Shown here: positions 57,470 through 64,000 of the stretch, piece by piece
Layout of the letters: the number at the start of each line of letters is the position of its first letter
Position numbering within the stretch: the first letter of the stretch is position 1
From: Brachycybe producta
Taxonomy: Eukaryota; Arthropoda; Diplopoda; Playtdesmida; Andrognathidae
DNA length: 64,000 nucleotides
Direction of reading: 5' to 3'
Assembly: GCA_036925085.1 (NCBI GenBank)
Contig: JAUPFP010000023.1
Span: 1,811,778-1,875,777, forward strand
Notes under the pieces: model-generated
Database searches by the model: none
Told to the model about the DNA's origin: nothing
Seen by the model: the letters and a program-made list of their open reading frames with translations, nothing else
Program-made: the position numbers and the translations under genes

Positions 57470-57605
57470 GCATCTATGCCAAAATTAGGAGGGGAGGAGG
57501 CGCTACTAAACATTTTGCACTGGTCACCATAGCGCCTAGAAACGTCACTGTGGTTTACTCTTTCTAGTTTCTAACACTTAAGAATTTCTTGTAAAACTCT
57601 CTTGA
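57470..57605. repeat. hAT-type end abutting a family A fragment
   Basis: CATAGCGCCTAGAAACGTCACTG at about 57526-57551 (given reverse-complemented it starts CAGTGACGTTTCTAGGCG) is a hAT-like terminus. It touches TCTTTCTAGTTTCTAACAC, a family A arm. The same kind of junction occurs at 22383. Confidence 0.45.
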
Positions 57606-58551
57606 TAAGTTGCAGGAGGAGAGTAACTAACTCTTAAATCTACATCCTTTATAAGTACAAATTTTTAAGGTAGTTTTTTTTTTGTGACAATTCTTTTTCT
57701 TGTGAAAGTTGAGGTAAAATTACTGAAATACACAGTATAATAAATTGTAATAATTTCACGGTGTGACATATAGCCGTGAAGTTTATTGTAGTACTTAATG
57801 TAAATGTGAACCATGTGTTTTAGATATATGTATAAGATACTCAAGTTATTTCAAAATGGAGGAGAATGGATGAATCTCTTTTCTTTTTGTAAAAAAAAAA
57901 AAATAATGGGACACATGGAATTATATTACAGGGTGATAACTATAAACAGGCACCAGGGTGGTCGTCAGACTTTAAACCGTTAACGTGCCATTGGGGCGGG
58001 GGAATGCATTTTTCTATATAAAAGAATGTAAACACACCTTGAAGAAAAACAGTTTGGAAACAAAAAACTTAACACTCTTTTTGGTCATTTAACACCTTAA
58101 GATCAAATTGCAACGTCTCAAATGTTATAACTGAGTCAAATAACAGTTGTAAGGTTTTTTTCTCTTCTTCCTCGATCGATAAGGATCGATCAGAAACACA
58201 CAAAAAGTAATGTGTCTCTTTTTGTCTCATTACTCGACCATTTCCGAAATTCCGTTTTATTTTCTACGACTACAAAAAGTTACAACTTTGAAAATGCATT
58301 TCGTTAAAAAGCTTCTTCAAAGTAACACCAACAAGTAAACACCTTTAGCTGCTTCTCGTAGAAAAAAAGGGTTTCTATAAAACATTGGCTTCAAATTTAA
58401 CACATGTCTGACGCTCATAGATGAAGAAGTCCTGGCCAATGTTTTGTCTTCACTTGTTTATTCTTTTAAAACGGAAATGAAGAGAATATAAAATGAGAGA
58501 TTGTGAAATTTAAAAGCAGAAGAGTAAAGAGGTGTGGGGGGAACTGGATGG
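57606..58551. other. Intronic spacer, nothing recognised
   Basis: AT-rich; ATCGATCGATAAGGATCGATC-type text near 58173. No gene. Confidence 0.4.
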
Positions 58552-59190
58552 CAGTACGCATCTCAAACGATGGATTGGAGGTGGAGGCTAGCTGTTTATC
58601 GGTTTGCATTAAAAGTACAGTGTGTGTGTGTGTTTCACCTTCACAGCCAGATTGTGGGGAGAAAAAATGTGCTTTTCCTCTTAGTCCAGTGGAAAAAAAC
58701 TGAAGAGATGAGAACTGAGCGTGCCTGTGGACTACTACATGGGAAACCAAAAGGCGTGTTTTTTTTTCTGCACGTGTGCACTTCTGCACTTTATGACCAT
58801 GGCGGTTTTTTTCTGCAGTGGTTCAGCTTAAACTTGACCACAGTTATGATTTTCATAACTACAAAAAAAGATCATTGTGATGGTATTTTAAACTGTTTTT
58901 CAATATATGGCGGTGTCCAGTGATAAAGGCGCTTTTGCAGACTGGAGGTAGCCATGTCTATAGGATGTCCCCATAATAAAATATGTTATGTTCAACCCAT
59001 AAACCTAACCATACTGGCTTTTTTTCTGCAGGTCAGTGGTTCAAACCAAATGTTCTGACTCCAAGTGCAGAAGAAGAAAAAAAAAACCGCCTCAAAAGAA
59101 TGCGAGCATACTTTAACCACATCGCCTAGGTCCTAGAAGCATTGCTAGCTAGCCTCCACCTCCAACCCTTGACGTTGTTTGAAATGAAAC
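58552..59190. mobile_element. Family J inverted-repeat element (about 640 bp)
   Basis: Left arm CAGTACGCATCTCAAACGAT then GGATTGGAGGTGGAGGCTAG; right arm CTAGCCTCCACCTCCAACCC then TTGACGTTGTTTGAAATG. The interior has (GT)n at 58619-58633 and open frames up to 129 codons without a known domain. Same arms as 21261-22077. Confidence 0.5.
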
Positions 59191-60296
59191 AATTACATGG
59201 AATATATGGGTTTTCGAGATGAAGTTTTGCAATACACATACACAGTACATGTATCTCTTTATAGAGATTCATATGTAATGTCTTTTTGAGCTGATTACAA
59301 GGTGAACCAGTAGTTCTCAATCTCAAAAATATTGGATTCAAATACCATGAGTCTCTTCAATCCAATTTCAGGTGGGATTTTTCTATCAAATGTTCTTTGG
59401 TTTATAATTTACAAGGGATGTTGAGAATCCATTCATTTTCAACTGATGTATGCGATCAAGATTGAAGTTGACATTTACGATATAAAGAGAGAGACAGAAT
59501 ATCCCTTCAAGGTTTTTAAGTTCACATCCTACATATAAAGTGGACTGAAAGAGAGAGAGAGAGATCATGTCAATTAATGACGGAAATTTAAACTAAATTG
59601 GAGCAGAAGAAGGAGGAGGAGGAGATTCAAGGATGTTGCAATTTTATTCTACTTCTCAATGTGTCGAAATGAAAGAGAGAGAAAAAAAATAGGTATATTA
59701 GATTGGATTAGATTTGATTAGATTCGACGAGTCTGGTCTCTCTCTCTCTCTCTCTCTAAATTCAGTGACATCATATTATGTGGTCCTTTATTATATAATT
59801 TAAACTATAGAATAAAGGTGTGGCTATTCATCGAGCTTATATAGTTGTTGCTCAAGTGAAATAGAAGCTTAATTGAATAATAAGAGGTACTTGAGAGGAA
59901 GATGGTATTGTATTTTAGATTGACAGCTAATCTGAATAAATGCTAAAACTTTTAAAAAACATTTTGTGTTCTTTGATATATACTTGTTATCTAAGTAGTG
60001 CCAAGAATAATAATATCCTGTGATTTTTTTTAAATTTCGTCTTTCTTTCTCTTGTCTTGAAAATTTTTAACTGAAAACATAAAATGTTATGTTTTTGCTT
60101 CTTCCATAATTTCTACCTAAAGTAAATTTAAAAAAAAAAGCATGTTTAAAAAGGCGTAAAGAGAAATGAAATAAATAGAAAATTTGTTCATGAGTCATGA
60201 CTGATTATATCTTCTTTTTTTTAAAAAAAAAAAATGTGTAAAACATTTTATGTCATATTTTAAAAAAAGTTGTATGAATGTGTTTTAACAAATTTT
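59191..60296. other. Intronic spacer, no gene
   Basis: GA and CT tracts (59549-59564, 59737-59757). At 59701-59726 GATTGGATTAGATTTGATTA is a short tandem of GGATTA/GATTA words that K50 homeodomains (Otx, Gsc) can bind; weak. No exon recognised. Confidence 0.4.
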
Positions 60297-60329
60297 ATGA
60301 ACAGCTGATTGTCATACTATTTTAAGTAA

Positions 60330-60634
60330 TACCTTGTACACACATGAGTTAAATGAATTCAAATTAAATGTGTTCAGATGAATTATACGGAATCCAGTTA
60401 AGGACATGAACACCAAATAAAAATTGACTTTATTATTAATATTTTAAATTGAAATACTAAATCAATATTTTAATGTCAATAGTTTCTATATTATATTTAA
60501 GTATTAACTCAATATTTTCAGATTATTAACTGAATAAATTAAATTCGACATATTGTTTGTTTGTCCTTCACAGGGCTCTGTAGAACACATTTATTATTTA
60601 AATACATTTAAATTATCAGGTGTGTACTAGGTAT
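60330..60634 (+). mobile_element. Family B element, copy 4, inside family A
   Basis: TACCTTGTACACACATGAGT at the left, GTGTGTACTAGGTA at the right, with all family words present. It is the best-preserved copy in outline (about 305 bp) and interrupts the family A element. Confidence 0.8.
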
Positions 60635-60727
60635 TAGTCTGCTTGTATCAGAAGAGCAACACTGAAAATAAATTGAAAAATGTGTTAGAAACTAGAATGG
60701 TAGCTGAATCATTGAATATTAATATTT

Positions 60728-60993
60728 TCATAATACTGAGCCCTGTAAAGAACATAAATCGAATTCAATATATTCAGTTAATATTTCATCAAAGTGAGTT
60801 AAAATTTAAATATATTAAATTTGTATTTCAATGGAATTGGTCAATGTTGCAAAATATTGATTTACTATTTCATTATGTTCAGATATGTGAAGTTAAAGTC
60901 AATTTTTACGCTTTAATGTCTTTAACTGGACTTCGTAAAATTCAACTTAAAACACATTTAACTAGAAGTCTCAATTGTAGACAAGGTATTAGT
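60728..60993 (-). mobile_element. Family B variant inside the same family A element
   Basis: Reverse-orientation B words: GAGCCCTGTAAAGAACATAA, AAATATTGATTTACTATTTC, TGTCTTTAACTGGACTTCGT and the end TAGACAAGGTATTA. More diverged than copy 4, matching the variants at 25655 and 30082. Confidence 0.6.
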
Positions 60994-61120
60994 TATTGAG
61001 TTACCCTACTCTTCTAGTTTTTAAAATTCGTTCAAGCTTTTCTTCATTTTGTTTCTTTAAAGGCAGAAAAAAACAAGAGTTTGAGTAGAGTTTTAGTAGT
61101 TTGCACTTTTAAAACTAGAA

Positions 61121-62199
61121 ACTAGAAGTGAAATAAAACTCAAATTATCTCATTTTAATGAAAAAGTGATTAAACAAAACAATATTCATTAATAATTCTA
61201 TTGTTTCTTTTGTCTATTTTAGGTAAGGAATTGATTATCTTATTGGTATTGAATGTGTTTGATCTCTCTTATGTTTGTATTATAATCTGGTAAGTTCTTT
61301 CTTTTCAATGGACCTTTTTTTCTCAAACTTCACGTTTCTCTAAATACTTTTTTTTAAGTCTTGGACCCAAAAAAAAAAAGTCTCTTCTTCAATAGAGAAG
61401 TTTCTTGTGTTTATTATAATACGAGAATGAAAATAAAACAAAATGTCTAGACATTTTGTCTTGAATTCAAACATTTTCATGTTGAAATAAATAGGAAAAA
61501 AAAAGTCAGCATGTGTAGGCCTAGTGTTGAGTACGGTGCCAAAAGGATTGTCTTGCAAAAACACCTTCAATGACTTGGATTTCGTGTGAAATGGCTTCCT
61601 TTTTTAAGGAGAAGAGAGGATATTAGAAACAGACAAACAAAAAATAAATTATAAACAAAAAATAAGTTTTAAAAAAAGAAAATGGCGTAATGCCAATACC
61701 TACAATGACTGCATAATGACCTAACATTCAAATAAGTGTCATATATTCAAATATTTCTTATTTATTGCTAGAGTAAAGGGAAACTTTAACTGTGTCTCAT
61801 GTCAAACATTACAGGGATGTCAACCTTCCACCTCCTCTCTTTCCATTTTCTTTCAAGAAATGTACAGTTTGAAATCGAGACCATTTCTTTGGAACTTTCT
61901 ACCTAACTTCCTGTGGTTAGAGATATCTATAGAAACACACACAGAAGGTGGAAAACAAAGTTATTGTGAAAGTAACGACAGAAATCAGGAGGGGAAGAGG
62001 AATTTTTGTCAGTCCTTTATGTGTTTGTGTGTGTTGTACATGAAAGGCCTACCTGTTTTTTTTTAAAAAAACACCAACTAAAAGAATTTGAAAAAGTTAA
62101 AAATAGGACAAACTACTGACTTTCCAGGAATAAAAGAGAGAAAAAAAACATTTAATGAAAATTGGAATACATAGTCTATAGATAACTATATAGTTAAGG
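61121..62199. other. Intronic spacer, no gene
   Basis: AT-rich. TCAATTTTTAG-type acceptor-like tracts occur but no following open exon with a known domain was seen. Confidence 0.4.
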
Positions 62200-62500
62200 G
62201 GCTCCATAGATGCAAGGTAGGTGGCGCCTGCAACCTCCATGGGTGACAAACTACACTCGCCAATCAGTTGAAATATAATGTAGCCTTTTAGCTCTTAAAA
62301 GCGTCCAAAACAACCTTAATTATCAGCACGTGACAAACATATACCCAGAACACAATATAAGTGAAGCGAGAGCACGTGCATAAATAGCGATGACGCAATT
62401 CAAAGTTTGCCACGTGAACAAAATGAAGGTGAGTCAAGAGTTGAAGAGTGTCAGTGCTTTTTTGTGGGAAGGCTAGTGGCGCCATCTAACGATACAGGGA
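62200..62500. repeat. Repeat L with two CTCF-like cores
   Basis: GGGGCTCCATAGATGCAAGG then TAGGTGGCGCCTGCAACC at the left repeats the sequence split by family C near 42855-43110. TAGGTGGCGC (62218-62227, plus) and TAGATGGCGC (62479-62488, minus) both fit YAGRKGGCRS and point at each other about 260 bp apart. Between them CpGs and CACGTG words (62327, 62411) are frequent for this window. Ends undefined; could be a MITE bounded by these motifs. Confidence 0.4.
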
Positions 62501-62639
62501 GAAAATAAATGATCTACTTGCACTCTTAATTCATATTCACGAAATTTCATCAATAAGTGAATTTGAAGTGAGAATGGACAAATAGGAAGGGGAAAATACA
62601 TTATTTTTCGCATAATTTGCTCTTTTTGTGGAACATAAT

Positions 62640-62880
62640 ATACTGTTAAGCCTAGTACATACTAAGATACAAAGTTGCGCAACTCTAGTATCGGAATGTC
62701 AGTTATTTGAACCAATTTTTTTTGCTTATTCTTATGGAAATACTACTTATGGAATTTGCAATCGTTTTTTTTTACTTACTTTTCTCTACTTTTTCTAATG
62801 GGAGTTCAATTACATGAACTTTTGATTATCGGTACAATGCATGTCCGACATTAGTTCCGATAATCGACGTTCTACTGTAA
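62640..62880. repeat. Remnants of a Harbinger-like and a pogo-like end
   Basis: GCCTAGTACATACTAAGATA then GTTGCGCAAC at 62651 resembles a Harbinger-type terminus. TACAGTAGAACGTCGATTAT (reverse complement, ending at about 62879) is a pogo/Tc1-type terminus, with GTCAGTTATTTGAAC near 62698 as a possible partner. Both decayed. Confidence 0.35.
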
Positions 62881-63594
62881 TTGGATTATTATTCTGCAAA
62901 TTGCCTATAATGTTAGTCAAGATGCAGAGTTACTACTGAAATGCATTGGTTTTGTAAATTGATTATTACATTTTCAGAATGACTGTTTTTGTACTTTTAC
63001 GGTAGCATACTGGACATTAATGTGAAAAACTCATAAAAGTGACAATCAAATTATTTTTGTACGTTTTTTTTTTCTTCTCTGGACATTTTTTCCCAGTCTT
63101 TTTGTCAAGTAGATGGCTATATTTGAAGTCTTCAAAAGGTCAGTTAATCGAACATGACCCCTTATTTCCTTCCTTACCTATAAAACGTCACATTCATTTT
63201 TTTTTCTGTGAGTTTTCTGTAGATTTGGGAAACTGAAATCGATTTTCTGTTTATTTTTCTTCTTCTCTCTTCTCTTATTATTATTTTACAACTTGAAATT
63301 AAAAAAAGTTGTTGACAAGTTGTCATATCTTCTTGGTCAGTATATAAGTTCAAACTTAACGAAAACTCCCATCTTCAATTTTTTATATTATGAGGTATGT
63401 GTGAAGCTGATGACCACAGGTTATTAAATTGTCATTTTATTACCATATAAGCTGGGTACAGATGGTCAATTCTGTCTTGTCTTTCCTTTGGTTTTCTTTT
63501 GATAATTGTATGTATAATCCTATATTGCCTTTATTTTTTTTTACTAATTGCTCATTTTCCAATCAATGCAAATCATTACGATTTGAACTGATCC
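62881..63594. other. Intronic spacer, no gene
   Basis: T-rich sequence, no exon or element recognised. Confidence 0.4.
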
Positions 63595-63784
63595 ACAGGC
63601 AGTTCTGCACAGCACTATTCGTTTGCCCCGCCCTTTTATGAGCGTCATCAAATTCTAAATGGTTAGTTACTTGGTCTGATGTCCCATGCCCCTTCCTTTT
63701 CAATTTCAAATTGGTTGATATTTGGTCTGACGCTCATAAAAGGGCGGGGCAAACGAAAAGTTAGTGCTGGACAGAGATGCCTGT
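63595..63784. mobile_element. Family C relative, 190 bp
   Basis: Ends ACAGGCAGTTCTGCACAGCA and, reverse-complemented, ACAGGCATCTCTGTCCAGCA. The arms share GTTTGCCCCGCCCTTTTATG, compare GGCTCCGCCCTTTTTATGAC of the main family. Flanks CTGATCC and CTGTATCC are a plausible duplication. It lacks TGACGTCA (has CTGATGTCCC instead). A distinct subfamily. Confidence 0.65.
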
Positions 63785-64000
63785 TCTGTATCCGGCTTTA
63801 GTATAGGCCTGGGTCCTCATTAAAGAAATGGCAGTGCATTTTCATATCTAACTCATAACCCTGTAACAGTCAAATATTATTATATGACTGCCACTGACTG
63901 GTGTACAACATAATATGACCAGTCATAAAATAATAACGCACAAGCAATGGCATCACAATTTTATGACTTTTTTTTCTGTAAGGAGGCTCTTGGTTTCTTA
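63785..64000. other. Intronic spacer to window end
   Basis: Contains TATTATTATATGACTGCCACTGACTGG-like palindromic text near 63876-63930 (ATGACTG / CAGTCAT). No gene. Confidence 0.35.

Larger units (their letters stand above)
60297..61120. repeat. Family A element split by two family B-type insertions
   Basis: Family A left end TATGAACAGCTGATT stops at 60329, resumes at 60635 (AGAAACTAGAATGGTAGCTG, near 60688), stops again after ATTTTCAT at about 60727, and resumes at 60994 with TACCCTACTCTTCTAGTTTT. The two gaps are filled by B elements listed separately. This orders events: A first, B later. Confidence 0.7.
15521..64000 (+). other. First intron of the ZEB-like gene (3' end outside window)
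   Basis: The donor GTAAAACT opens at 15521. I found no downstream exon encoding C2H2 fingers (CxxC...HxxxH with TGEKP linkers), the homeodomain, or an acidic exon 2 like that of vertebrate ZEB. Long first introns are usual in vertebrate ZEB genes. The interval could also contain an unrecognised small exon or a nested non-coding gene. Individual repeats are listed separately. Confidence 0.6.

Noticed and set aside
58534-58923. Possible transposase frame inside family J
   Set aside because: No catalytic or zinc-finger pattern; the sister element has no comparable frame.
1-64000. CRISPR array or retroviral/LTR element
   Set aside because: The only regular array (13231-13470) has no unique spacers, and no reverse transcriptase, protease, capsid-like frame or paired long direct repeats were recognised.

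Overview
The window is AT-rich eukaryotic DNA (estimated by eye at about one third G+C) with microsatellites, homopolymer runs and many short non-autonomous DNA transposons. The only protein-coding sequence I can defend is one short exon at 15433-15520. It encodes an N-terminus containing RCTRRKQANPRRKN and ends at a GT splice donor. From memory, this is the start of the ZEB1/ZEB2 (zfh-1) zinc-finger/homeodomain repressors, whose first coding exon is equally short and ends at the same place. The rest of the gene is not in the window, so everything from 15521 to 64000 reads as its first intron (at least 48.5 kb). ZEB is an animal-only family. The low GC, the repeat content and an apparent excess of the word AGGCCTA suggest an invertebrate, probably marine; I cannot name the species.

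Layout. 1-14039 is upstream DNA: AT-rich spacer, foldback elements, hAT-like and Harbinger-like MITEs, one of which contains a recognisable piece of 28S rRNA, and a 28-bp minisatellite at 13.2-13.5 kb. 14040-15432 is a locally CpG-containing, purine/pyrimidine-rich stretch that I read as promoter and 5' UTR; it holds upstream ORFs and a possible spliced 5' leader. 15433-15520 is the ZEB exon. 15521-64000 is intron, with about ten families of short inverted-repeat elements, several nested inside each other, and spacer with no recognisable exon.

Repeat families are lettered for this report. A: foldback element with arms containing AGAAACTAGAAGGGTAGCT, at least nine loci. B: ~300-bp element with CCTTGTACACAC-type ends. 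C: ~205-bp near-palindrome starting ACAGGCA, ~9-bp target duplications, a CRE octamer in its centre. D: hAT-like, TAGGGCTCGGAT ends. E: compound hAT-like element with CAGTGGTTTCC ends. F: foldback built from a GCGCCAAATTGAACAAACGCC unit. G and H: GTTTCCA-type ends. I: 395-bp MITE with CGCATTCACAC ends. J: inverted-repeat element with TTGGAGGTGGAGGCTAG. K: dispersed GC-richer repeat. L: repeat carrying CTCF-like words.

No reverse transcriptase, transposase, retroviral gene, tRNA gene, CRISPR array or second host gene was recognised. Most open reading frames in the window are translations of low-complexity sequence or of MITE arms.
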